From contig JAUKUA010000001.1 of assembly GCA_030549175.1 (NCBI GenBank), forward strand, positions 3,286,001 to 3,350,000: 64,000 bases of DNA, in the 5' to 3' direction. The notes beneath the pieces were generated by a model that saw nothing but the letters and a program-made list of their open reading frames with translations, did no database searches and was not told the DNA's origin. The position numbers and the translations under genes are program-made. Source of the stretch: Lasiosphaeris hirsuta (Eukaryota; Ascomycota; Sordariomycetes; Sordariales; Lasiosphaeriaceae). Positions 42,578 through 52,446 of this stretch are shown one piece after another. Position 1 is the first letter of the stretch, and each line of letters starts with the position of its first letter.

Positions 42578-44908
42578 ATGTCCTCCAATCCGCGCAGGAC
42601 ACCAGTGACTCGCCCGGACTCGAGGGCCTTGACCCTTAAGACCAACCTGATCCTCAAGAAGGGGGCGACTTTCCACTCCCCCACCACCCCTCCATCCTCT
42701 CCGGAGCTTGTTTTCAGACCACCACCACTACCCCGCCGGTCTCAGACCAACCTTGACGATGTCATCGACTCCCACCGTCGTCGTGTTGCCCTGACCCTTG
42801 GCGACATTGACAAATCCTTGGCCTCTTCACGGGACAGTTCATCACCGCCAACCACCCGCAAGTCGCTGCGAGATAACAGCATTCCCATTCCAAGAGGTGT
42901 GCTCAACCACACTCTTGACACCATTATGGCTAGCGAGCCAGAGGTCGAGCGCCGAGTGCTCCGTCCTCGCACTCGTCGCCCTTCGCGGTATCATGAGTCC
43001 GACAGCGGCTTGGGCACATCCATCTCCTCGGCTACTGAGAAGGGCGCGGCTTCCAAGAAGGACAAGACTATAAAGACCTCGGCCGTCACCAGGTCAGCCG
43101 CGGCCCGCTCGACCGCAACCACAAATACTCAAGGCCTTGGCTCCCGTGCTACCAATCGCATCTACGAGCACACTCTGAAGCCGCTTCTCGCCAAGTCGGC
43201 CTTCAAAGATTTCCACCCTCTCGTGCTCGAATGCCCCCGAAAGATCCAGGAAAAAGAGATTGTTAGCCTCCGAGACCTGGAGAAGACACTGCTCCTTGTT
43301 GCTCCGGTGAGTGAACTTGTAATTGACAAAGGTGCCAGAGGGGATGCTTACCGCGCCCTGTGTTTAAAGGAGAGGACCAAGGTTGCCGATTTGTACCTCG
43401 ATTTCTGCCTCACGACTATTCGATGCATTCAGGCAACCGTTGAGTACCTGAGTGACCGCGAACAAACTAGCCCTCGCGACCTCCCTTACACTAGCGGCTA
43501 TTTCATTGATCTTGTCGACCAAATTCGCCGGTACGCCCAACAGCTCGCTGACGCTAAGGAGAACGGAGAGCAGGCGAACGAAATGGATGTCGATCCGTAT
43601 GAACCACCCTTCCAACCTGCTTTCAACCAGATTGCTAACTCGTTTCCCAGTACTGATGAGATCAAGCTGCACGGCGGTATCCACGTAAATGGACGCCCTG
43701 CTGAGCTCGTTCGTGTCAAGAAGAACGGAAAGGCCATTTCTATCGCAACCGGAAAGCCCGTTGATGTCCTTGAAGAGGAGGGAGACGGTGCAGTACGGAT
43801 CAAGCGCTCTGCCAGCGAGGAGCTTGAAGACGAAGAGGAGATCATGCGCTCTATGGCTCGGCGAAAGAAGAATGCCAGTCCCGAGGAGCTTGCTCCCAAA
43901 AAGTGCCGCGAGGTTGGCTGCAACAAGGAGTTCAAGCGCCCTTGTGACCTCACTAAGCACGAGAAGACTCACTCTCGCCCCTGGAAGTGCCCCGTCCCCA
44001 CCTGCAAGTACCACGAGTACGGCTGGCCGACGGAGAAGGAAATGGACCGTCACCATAATGACAAACACTCGTCGGCGCCACCAATGTACGAGTGCCATTT
44101 CAAGCCTTGCCCGTACAAGTCGAAACGCGAGTCCAACTGCAAGCAGCACATGGAGAAGGCCCATGGATGGACTTACCACCGAACCAAGACCAATGGCAAG
44201 AAGTCTGGGACACTTCCCAGCATCGCCGGCAATTCCACACACCCAACCCCTCAGCTCCAAAATCTTCCAACTCCCTCGAGCGACCACAGCATGGTTGCTA
44301 CGCCACCGGATGACTGGAGCCATGTTTATGGGAATGGAATCGAGTTCCCTACCTACATTCACAACAGCGATGACTTCAATATGATACCTCAGGAGATCAA
44401 CATCGATTATTCCCCAATTGATAACGGCACACCCTCTACTGAGTCATCTGGTATGGACCATAATTCGGCATACCAGGATATCTCGAGCTCACTCTTCGAG
44501 GATATCTACAGCGCCAATGTTCAGCTGCCGACTCCCATCCATACCAACATCTACAATAAAGATTTGGCGCAACACTTTGCCTTCACAGCCGCTGATCTGT
44601 GCCAACCCCAGCCCGCCCACATCTCCCCCATTGGGCAAGGAAATGCCATGCTCTTCACACCCCAATCTTTGGCCGAGGTTGACGAAGGATTTGATGATCA
44701 CTACGATGAGCATCAAGACTATTCTCACTTGGCAAACGGGGGAAATGGTGGCGACTTCATCCTCTTTCCTGGTGGTGGAGTCTCAAAGCCGATGTTTAGC
44801 GAGTCCCTATTCACAGCCGAAGTTCCCAGCTTGGCGGCTGGCTACTCGCAGCCCTCCTCACAAGACTTCAACGCATTCAACGTCGATTGGACCTACCTCC
44901 CGCAATGA
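42578..44908 (+). CDS. C2H2 zinc-finger transcription factor (three fingers)
   Basis: A single exon of 776 residues from the ATG starting MSSNPRRTP. The fingers lie at about 442-530: CREVGCNKEFKRPCDLTKHE with H-x3-H, then WKCPVPTCKYHEYGW with a longer spacing to its His pair, then CHFKPCPYKSKRESNCKQHM followed by EKAHGWTYHR. The first 430 residues are basic, Ser/Pro-rich, then helical; the C-terminal 240 are acidic and Gln/Pro-rich, as in activation domains. Known: a Pezizomycotina family of C2H2 regulators shares the KAHGW ending after the third finger. I do not recognise which member this is. It acts in the nucleus; targets cannot be read from sequence. The frame runs nine codons upstream from a GTG, so the first ATG is used. 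Confidence 0.85.
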   Translation: MSSNPRRTPVTRPDSRALTLKTNLILKKGATFHSPTTPPSSPELVFRPPPLPRRSQTNLDDVIDSHRRRVALTLGDIDKSLASSRDSSSPPTTRKSLRDNSIPIPRGVLNHTLDTIMASEPEVERRVLRPRTRRPSRYHESDSGLGTSISSATEKGAASKKDKTIKTSAVTRSAAARSTATTNTQGLGSRATNRIYEHTLKPLLAKSAFKDFHPLVLECPRKIQEKEIVSLRDLEKTLLLVAPVSELVIDKGARGDAYRALCLKERTKVADLYLDFCLTTIRCIQATVEYLSDREQTSPRDLPYTSGYFIDLVDQIRRYAQQLADAKENGEQANEMDVDPYEPPFQPAFNQIANSFPSTDEIKLHGGIHVNGRPAELVRVKKNGKAISIATGKPVDVLEEEGDGAVRIKRSASEELEDEEEIMRSMARRKKNASPEELAPKKCREVGCNKEFKRPCDLTKHEKTHSRPWKCPVPTCKYHEYGWPTEKEMDRHHNDKHSSAPPMYECHFKPCPYKSKRESNCKQHMEKAHGWTYHRTKTNGKKSGTLPSIAGNSTHPTPQLQNLPTPSSDHSMVATPPDDWSHVYGNGIEFPTYIHNSDDFNMIPQEINIDYSPIDNGTPSTESSGMDHNSAYQDISSSLFEDIYSANVQLPTPIHTNIYNKDLAQHFAFTAADLCQPQPAHISPIGQGNAMLFTPQSLAEVDEGFDDHYDEHQDYSHLANGGNGGDFILFPGGGVSKPMFSESLFTAEVPSLAAGYSQPSSQDFNAFNVDWTYLPQ

Positions 44909-45881
44909 GCAGGAGCTGATTCACTGAAGAAAAGAGGGCCAATTTCTTTGCCAAGGACTAACGGCATGATTTATGATTAAGTAGCGTTTTGGAAGAGTTT
45001 GGGTATGATGTTCTGTGTTATGACTGTAATGAAGCGTAAATTCTGCGATCTGTGAGAAGACGGTGACAGTGATCGTTCTGAGAGGGTGAGATTCAGAATG
45101 AATCATCTTTCCTTATCTTTGTATCCTACATAACTTACGTTGGTTTCTGTCTGGATTTGCTTCTTGACTTGCATCTTCTCTCAATTCCTGTTCTCCTTAG
45201 CAATGGAAATGACTTGAGTGGATGAACCGCTGGAGCTGTCTGCAAAAGGATACGGTGGGCACAGGAGGATTGAAGAAACTGGCAACTCGGTAGATGCTTC
45301 TCATGAGACTAGTAGTTAGATACGTTTACCGTTTGAATTGGTATGCAAAACGCCGTCTTTCACGTTGAGGCTCGCCGCAATTGTTTCCAGTACTCCATAA
45401 CTTGAGAATCACCGATGGCCTGCACCTCGGTTGCTGGTGGTCTGTGCGCTACGCCTTGGGCACAGGCGCACGAGGCGGGGCTTTTATTATGGGGACTTCG
45501 CTCAGGTATTTCTTCCGCCTGAGTTTTCCTGCGAGCCTACCAAAACCCTTCACAGCTCCTCCTCTCCTCACAACATTCCGCCTGACAACTCGATCAACGA
45601 GCACACTCGAGGGATTGCGAGGGTCGATTGACACCCGCTATCTGCTTGAATCTACTTTGGAAACAAGAGGAATGGGCTAATTAGTCGCCCGAGCTAGGCA
45701 GCTCTACCGGATGTGCATCATCAACCGACCGACATATTCCAACGAGCATTGCATACGGTATGTTTCTTTTCTCTCAGGTCGGTTCCCTCCCTTGTGCTAC
45801 CAAAATTTGGAGAAAAACCACACGCTCTTTATCATGATGATTTTCGCGACTCTGGTTGCAACCCTTTATCTCAAAAAATAG
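44909..45881. other. 3' region of the C2H2 gene and upstream of a possible small gene
   Basis: No clear gene. A frame at 45489-45600 (MGTSLRYFFRLSFPASLP...) is Arg-rich without acids and resembles a mitochondrial presequence. It might be a 5' exon of the 45.9-kb gene, but I could not find a frame-consistent splice. Confidence 0.35.
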
Positions 45882-46115
45882 GAAGAGCCGTATGAACCGC
45901 CTCGAGGGTTCTGGGGCGCCATCGTCGCTGGGTTTTCGGCCTGGTCGGCGGTGATGTTCCTCCTCTGGCTTGCCGCTGTCGTCCCCCACTCTCTAGTCTT
46001 TCTAGCTCCGGCAGGAAACGCGTTGCATCGTCATATGCTTCGTGGCATGGCTGGGGAGTGGAGGGTGGCAGTGTACGTGGGTGAGGTTGGTTATGCTTAT
46101 AAACTGGGTTTCTGA
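45882..46115 (+). CDS. Possible last exon of a small membrane protein
   Basis: After an acceptor-like aaaaaatag, an open frame without Met start encodes 77 residues: EEPYEPPRGFWGAIVAGFSA, then a hydrophobic helix (AVMFLLWLAAVVPHSLVFLA) and a polar end finishing AYKLGF, stop, and AATAAA at once after. The composition is protein-like and Trp-rich. A 5' exon ending at 45757 (before gtatgttt) would keep frame (QRALHT), but it lacks an ATG, so at least one more exon is needed. The antisense frame is Pro/Arg-rich and looks like a shadow. Not recognised; could be a mitochondrial or ER small protein, or not a gene. Confidence 0.33.
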   Translation, partial: EEPYEPPRGFWGAIVAGFSAWSAVMFLLWLAAVVPHSLVFLAPAGNALHRHMLRGMAGEWRVAVYVGEVGYAYKLGF

Positions 46116-46941
46116 ATAAAAGCGTTTTCTTCTCTGGGTGTGCATGGAGCAAAATGCGGGGGATATTTTCGAGTCACAGACGGGATGCTGGACTCGCTCG
46201 GAGAGACAAGTCGCTAACCTTTTGACTCATTCTCGCAGGGTTATGAATATTTTCGGCCAGAGCTGGAGAAAACAAGGTGGGGTTATTTCACACCTTGCAG
46301 TGACAAACTCCATGGGGGAGCGCCAAATACAGAACGTTTACTCGTCCAGCGGGCGCTGAAGGACATTCTAACAACAGCATGCATGCCGCTTTTCCCATAA
46401 CTCGCCCCCCCCAACTTCCCCAACCTCTTTCAAGCTGGCGATGGCTGTCCTTATTGGCCCTTTGCGTGTCCTCAGCAAAGGGACGTGCTCTGACTCACTG
46501 TGGGATCCTTTGTATCTTCCCGTAATAACGAGTGGCCAGATGGCTGAAATTATACACGCCTTGCAACTATAGTGTGTTGCTAAATGTCACTTACGTACAT
46601 CGATGTATAACAAATTATTTCAGTTCTTTTAATTTATGTTGTACCCGAGCAGACTAGTATTGGTGGCCTTGTCTTGAGAGCAAGTAACAGATCCCTCGAA
46701 TCTCCAAAGCTAAGGTTGACATACTTGGTATATGCTCCTACATTGACACCACACCACCTTTATTCTGGGCCAGCCCAACCACGTCGTGACACACCCGAAA
46801 CACACTACCGTCTTCAGATTTTAATGGCTTATACTCTGAGATCTTACATATTTACCAGCGTCAACCACCACCCGTCTAAAACCCAACCCATTATTCCGTG
46901 TTGGAACAGTGCCCTTGAGTTCCCCCTCAACGACCGCTTTC
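46116..46941. other. Region 3' of PMT2, no gene recognised
   Basis: Short random frames only. A TGACTCA site occurs at about 46493. The rest is unremarkable AT-richer intergenic sequence. Confidence 0.45.
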
Positions 46942-49396
46942 TCATTTCGCAAAGTGCAAGTCGTATCCGAGCCACTTCCTGCGAAGGACCTGCTCGACGC
47001 TGAGACCAGGGTATCCATATGTCAGCGGCAGGAAGAAGTACCAGCCGGCCGCGACGAGGGCAAGGATGACCAGGGCTGCAACCCAGGAGGCGAGGAGGCT
47101 CTGGCCAGCGTAGCGCTCGCGCGCCGAAACATGGCGCTTGGTGGCAATAGGCACCTTCTTGCCAGACTTGGTGGCCTGGTACGCCACATCGTTCTCGACT
47201 GGGTCAACGGTGAATATGAACTCGACTAGGGCGCCTGTGACAAGTGCCGAGGCTAAGTGTGCGGGCAAGTAGTGGTGTAGGAAGAGCTGACGGCCCATGA
47301 CGAAAAATGGGAAGTAGTGAGTAGCCCAAGCAAGGAAGAAGAAGCCCGTTGAGTTATACAAGCGGGACCGAGAACCTAGCGAGTGGTCAGTTTTTGTGTT
47401 CCGTTTTCCCACCCGGGACGCGATACAACACATACGACGATCAAGGGCATCAATGCCGCGACGCAGGGAGAACTGGTCTGCTAAAATAATGCCGGCATAA
47501 ATTGCGAGCACACTGCTAGCAATCCACCAGCCAATTGGGTTTCCGAGAAAATATATCTGCTGGCGGGTATCGTTTTGGGTCCAGAAACTCACACCGCGAA
47601 GCAGGAATGGCCATTGGTAAGGCAGCGAGGCATAGGGGTGGCTGCTAGTAAGCTGGCTGTTGTGCCAAAACATGCTTCGCTGCAGCTCAAACCACTTGCG
47701 CAAGAACGGTAGTGTCTTGACCTTCTTCTCGGGCTTCTCACGGCGCTTGTGGTCCTCGGGGATCGAAGGTATGTCTTCGATAAACCAGACGTTGGAGCTG
47801 GCCGCCAGCTGTTTGTTTCCGTTGATTTCCTGCTGTTTGTGACCCCATTCTGGAAGCGGCGTCGTGTGCGTCCACATGGCGACTTTGCTGGGGTTATGGA
47901 TAAGCTTGAAGTGGCTAGAAATGCTCTTGAACTCTTGCCCAGGCTTGCCGCTCTCGATTCGAATCTCAAACAACGTGTCCGCTGATCGGTCACCATACGC
48001 ATCGGCAACAGAGACGGTGGTGAACTCCTGGTTAGTTGGATAGTAGGGAGACGCAACATCGTGGGACAGCAGAATCGTATCTGTCACCAGGTGACGGAGT
48101 CTGACAAGATCGTGGTTCTTGACATGATGGCCCAGCTTCTGATCATCCTGAACAGGGAGGATTTGCCAGTAGTTATTGGTGTCGTTGAACGGGTACCCGG
48201 TGACTTGCTGGCCCTGGCTAGAAACGCGGCCATCATCGTACCTCAAGGGATAACGATCGGGGTGGCTGTGCAGGTAAGTCTTTGTCTCCTTGTGCCTCAG
48301 CGTAATGGTATCGTAGAAGTCAATGGTGATAGCGTTCGCGAGCATGACGTTGTCGGTGAGCGTCTCCTGGAACTCGGGGGTCATGAAATCATCGCCAGGG
48401 CCGGATCGAGTCAAAATGCTGAAGTGAACCTGGAACCAAAAGAGGTAAAAGATAAAGGGCATTATGATCAGGCCAAAGGCGCGGGCGGCGAAATGCTTGC
48501 CAAATTCGGGTAAACTCAGAGCTCCTCCTGGTCTGTTGATGTCCAAAAGACCCCAGAGATCAATGACAACAGCAGAGCCGATTGTGATAAAGGCGAATAG
48601 GCCGACATATTTGACGGAGATGTCGCAGGAAAGGGCGAATCCAGTCAAAATGAGCCACTTCCACCACTTCCTGGAGAAGGGCTGGTGCCGTAACTTGTAG
48701 AACTTGATGTAGCAGAGTAAGCTGCACGCCATAGCGAAGACGAGGGTCGCGTCGAGAAGAATCAGACGGGTTTGTCCGATGTGGGCATTGTCGAGAAGAA
48801 CGAGGCCGGCCGCCACAATGCAAGCGGGCAGGCTATAGCCCGACTCCCACATGGTTAGATATACAACCGTGACAGTCAGAGCACCGAGGATGGCGGGCAG
48901 GGAGCGGAAGGCCACGTAGGGAACCTTGTTCGCAATGTAGGAATCGCCAATATTTTCAAAGTGGAAATGGCCATCATATCCCACCAGCCAACCCATAAAG
49001 GCAAAAAGAAGCTTGCCAAACGGAGGATGCACATCGAAGAAGTATGTCCTTTCGAGGTAGTAGGAGGCGAACTATGAGAAAGCTGTGTTAGCGAAGCGCC
49101 CAATCGACTCGGGGGAGAATCTGCCATACCTTGCCGAAATGGACTTCATCGAAGACAACCTCGTTGGGATGGCTAATACCCCAAAATCTCGTGAGAAAGG
49201 CTATCGCAGTGATGAAGACACCAACAATCTTGTAGTCACGCTCCGACACCTTTGGGGCCTGAACTCCCGTCGCCTTTACAAGCTTGTCGATCTCGACGTC
49301 TGAGGAAGCAGCCGAAGTACCATCCTTGTTTTTCTTTCCCGGGCCGGCGAGATTTCGCTGTCGTAGGGAGCCCTGGGGCGTTGCGGAAGAGGCCAT
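46942..49396 (-). CDS. pmt2: Protein O-mannosyltransferase, PMT2 subfamily
   Basis: Rebuilt as three exons, 49396-49130, 49071-47436 and 47375-46942, giving 778 residues. The N-terminus MASSATPQGSLRQRNLAG precedes the first membrane helix. NEVVFDEVHFGK carries the catalytic Asp-Glu pair of loop 1, and the splice continues FASYYLERTYFFDVHPPFGK. Multiple membrane helices follow, then a lumenal MIR region (about 330-520, TYLHSHPDRYPLRYDDGRVS), and a C-terminal membrane block with NSTGFFFLAWATHYFPFFVM and LHHYLPAHLAS. Known: Pmt2 transfers mannose from dolichyl-phosphate-mannose to Ser/Thr in the ER lumen, usually as a dimer with Pmt1. The second intron is 60 nt and free of stops, so an unspliced reading would add 20 foreign residues. 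Divergent from the RidA gene. Confidence 0.94.
47376..47435 (-). other. Frame-preserving 60-nt intron of PMT2
   Basis: On the minus strand it begins gtatgtgttg and ends cactcgctag with ctgac 10 nt before the acceptor. Its removal makes ALDRRSRSRLYNSTGFFF, as in other Pmt2 proteins. With it retained, 20 residues (CIASRVGKRNTKTDHS and others) are inserted with no stop. Confidence 0.85.
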
Positions 49397-50360
49397 GGTG
49401 GGCGGACCGGGTGGTTAGGCTGGAAGGAGAAGTCAGCAGGCCGCAACTGCGATGACAATAGTCACCGTTGTATTTCTGGGGCAACATCGTGCCACTCCGC
49501 CAAAAGGGCAGAAAGCTCGGCGATTACGCGGCTCCCCAGGGATCGAGAGTCATGAAGAGAGGCAGAGAAGCAGGGAGACTCACCAGCGCTCCAATGTCCA
49601 ATGGTGGCCCTCCGACCAAATCAAACCAGTGAATCAAAGCAAAGGACGGCACAATAGGGAAGGAAAAGAGTGTGGACTAAGTATCCGTCAGCGACGGGTT
49701 GCGCAAGGAAGGATCACCGTCTATTGAACCGGGCTGAGAAGTTATTGCTCCTGAACCCCTATACGTTCTCCTAGGAGGCGGGCAACGTCCAGCAATGCAC
49801 TGTCGCAGGGGTGACTTTTTTTTTGGGGACACTTGGCAATTGGAACGAGCCACAAGCGACCAAGCTGAACCAACCGAAGTGGTCAAAGCTCCTATGGCCT
49901 ATCTCACGAGTCAACGGCTTCCAAGAAGCTCGCCACATACATATTGCAGACTGAGGCAACTGGATGAAGGGCCCAGCAATGCTACGATTCAATACCCAGA
50001 CAAAGAAAAGACGGTATCGTGACATACTTTTTGTCTCTCCCTCGCGCTCCCTTGATCTTCTCCACCGATTTTGGTACTGTGGAACGAAGGCCATAACGTA
50101 AGCTATCTGCTGCTGGAAGAGGTGACCTCTGCCAGGCGCTAAAAATACACTGGCCAGCCAGTGCCAGCGAAGGAAACCTGGAAACCCGCGGGCCGGACTG
50201 CGGGGCCCCGATAATCGACACGGGCCCCAACGCCTTGATCTGGTTGAGTCTCTCCTGCTCGAATGACGAGTCCGAAGAACGGAGGCCGGGTGGACTCAGA
50301 AATCCAAAAGCTTACCCCTCCAAGCCATTGAAAGTCAATCTTCTGTAATCCCGCTGCCTG
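49397..50360. other. Divergent promoter region between PMT2 and the RidA gene
   Basis: No gene. A T9 run lies near 49817. The short frames on both strands look random. Confidence 0.5.
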
Positions 50361-51039
50361 ATGTTTTTCTCCGGTTGTGCACGCCTAGCAACCATCCAGT
50401 CCTCAGCAAGAAGACTCGTAGTTCCATCTTTTCGACAGCACTTCACACGCACCATCATGTCTGCCACTCCCGTTTACACAGTCAAGGCCGCCCCGGGTAC
50501 GTCATCCCTATCCCCGGCCCAAACTGCTGCAAGCCAGGGAGGTTTCACGATGTAGAGCACTGACATGGACCATTGACGATAGTCGCTGGCCCCTACGTAT
50601 GTATCCACGCCCCTATGGACATTGCATGAGAAGGACTCTAACCACATCGCTGCCAGTCCCAAGCTATCAAGACCCCCACCGCCATCTATTGCTCGGGGCA
50701 GATTCCTTGTGATGCTGCTGGCAACCTCGTCGAGGGGACTATCCAGGAGAAGACGGCCACCTGCATCGGAAACCTACAAGCCGTCCTCGAGGAGGCCGGC
50801 TCGGCTATTGCCAAGGTCGTCAAGGTCAACGTCTTCTTGACCGACATGGTTAACTTTGCCGTAAGGAATCCTCAGGTATATCGTCAGTAAGAATTTGCTA
50901 CTAAATCATGATGCCGACCCAGGACATGAACGAGGAGTACGCCAAGTGGTTCACTCACAAACCAGCTCGCAGCTGCGTTGCCGTCAAGCAGCTGCCCAAG
51001 GGAGTTGATGTCGAGATCGAGTGCATTGCCCTTCCGTGA
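50361..51039 (+). CDS. mmf1: RidA/YjgF/UK114 enamine deaminase, Mmf1 type, with a 14-nt exon
   Basis: Four exons: 50361-50496, 50583-50596 (14 nt), 50657-50860 and 50923-51039, giving 156 residues. Joined, they read [20 protein letters not shown], then [20 protein letters not shown] and [20 protein letters not shown], ending [20 protein letters not shown]. The conserved Arg (PARSCVAV) and Glu (VEIECIA) of the active site are present. Known: RidA hydrolyses reactive 2-aminoacrylate-type imines and enamines; yeast Mmf1 is mitochondrial, Hmf1 cytosolic. The first 32 residues ([20 protein letters not shown]...) are Arg/Ser-rich with no acids, a mitochondrial presequence. A second in-frame ATG at 50457 (MSATPVYTV) would give the cytosolic form. 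Without the 14-nt exon the family's GPYSQ motif is lost. Confidence 0.92.
50583..50596 (+). other. 14-nt coding microexon of the RidA gene
   Basis: Flanked by acgatag and gtatgt. It supplies two bases of a Val codon and the codons Ala-Gly-Pro-Tyr, the start of the conserved GPYSQ motif. Flanking introns are 86 and 60 nt. Confidence 0.85.
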
Positions 51040-51621
51040 CTAAAATGGTCAGGACGTGGCGAAGCTATAAGCGAGGCGATCAGAAAACAGATGGGCCAGT
51101 TTATCTAGTGTTCGAAATGACACAGGGGTGGTGGGGATTAGTAAAACATGTGAATACAAAAGTTGTTTGCTCTTTTCACTCGGCCGTCTGGCATATCCAA
51201 GTTTTCTCGACACGATTGGCGGGGTCCATGACTGACAGCAACGCTGCTCGCCACTAATCATGGAGGGCCACAATAAAAATGGGGTAGGTTCAAATCGACC
51301 CAGCTAATAGGATCATTGTCATTGCGTTTTGCTTTCCAACTCCTTGTAAAAAGTTGGCTGCGCGAATGAAAACGGCACAGGATTGAGGCGCTGATGGATC
51401 GACTGATCCGATTAGCCAGTATCTTCCTCGTCCATTGTCTTGACCACGACAACCGCTCCTGTGGACCTCGACAGCTGGCCGCGTAATCCCTGCTCCCCAA
51501 CTGCACTCAAGCTTCAGGTCACCATCATATCTAGAACCAGAACGTTAGGAAAACATCATCAGATGGGCCCTACAGCCTTGCGCAATCATTCATACACACC
51601 GATTGCACCCACTTCCTATCA
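51040..51621. other. Region after the RidA gene, no gene recognised
   Basis: Short open frames on both strands without domain. A GGTTCAAATCG at about 51288 resembles a tRNA B box, but no tRNA fold is found around it. Confidence 0.45.
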
Positions 51622-52237
51622 ATGTCAGCACCGCCAGTCCCAGTTAGTGGCAATCAAGGAGATGGCGGGCGTCCTCGGCAGTCCCCCATTTATAAGGTAA
51701 TAATCAGTTTGGTGAAAGCCACTCAGTGTTCGGATCGCATTATTGTTGTCGAGGTTCATATTTTCTAAAGCGCGCGACTGGCGGCTAGACACGCTCGCAT
51801 TTCTCACCGCACCACACTCCAAGACCCGTCTTCGCTAACTCGTCTCATAGCTGGTTGTGACCCCAGTCGTCTTCATCTCCTTCGTCATCTCTCTCGCCCT
51901 TGTCGACTTCCGGCACTCGGTATCCCGCTCACACTACCACGCAGACCCGGGCCACAGTCGGTTGCCACGCTGGCTTCACCGTCTCGTATACCGCTACCAA
52001 CGATATCAATATGTGCCCGTGGATGAGAATGGGCGGCGGCTAGCACAGCCCGAGACGACCGATCAGCACTCGTACTACCACAGCAAGCAGCGCAAGCTGA
52101 TGAAGATGGCGGCCGACGAAGCCTTCGAGATCCGTAACATCGTGCTCGCCGCGACGGCACTCGTAACTGCTTGCATCATCTGTGCTCTTTGGAGGGTGTT
52201 ATGTTGGGTGTTGTCTGTCGTAGGACTTACTGCCTGA
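51622..52237 (+). CDS. Small two-helix membrane protein, uncharacterised
   Basis: Rebuilt as two exons, 51622-51696 and 51851-52237, giving 153 residues over a 154-nt intron (gtaata...ctcatag). Exon 1 starts MSAPPVPVSGNQGDGGRP and ends IYK. Exon 2 opens with a hydrophobic segment LVVTPVVFISFVISLALVDF, then a basic Tyr/His/Arg-rich middle (HRLVYRYQRYQYVPVDENGR), a Lys-rich KQRKLMKMAADEAFEIRN, and a C-terminal helix IVLAATALVTACIICALW. The second exon has no ATG before its middle and a stop just upstream, so exon 1 is needed and its frame fits exactly. Two membrane helices with a basic loop suggest an ER or organelle membrane protein. Not recognised. It is convergent with the MarR-GNAT gene. 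Confidence 0.65.
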
Positions 52238-52446
52238 GAGATGGGAGTCTGCAAACGCAGACCAAGGGGACCGTGGATCACGCATTACGAGATATCACTT
52301 AAATCTTCCTTGTCGACAGTATGAATGGGGATGGTATCTTGCAAAGAGGTTTCTGGGGAGCTGCCAACCGGCATGTTTATGGAGATTCTTGTTGAATTAG
52401 CCCCTGGAACGAATCGGCTAGCAAACATCGTCCCCTACACAAATAC

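Noticed and set aside
51270..51310. GGTTCAAATCG as a tRNA B box
   Set aside because: The T-stem does not pair and no A box or acceptor stem is found upstream.
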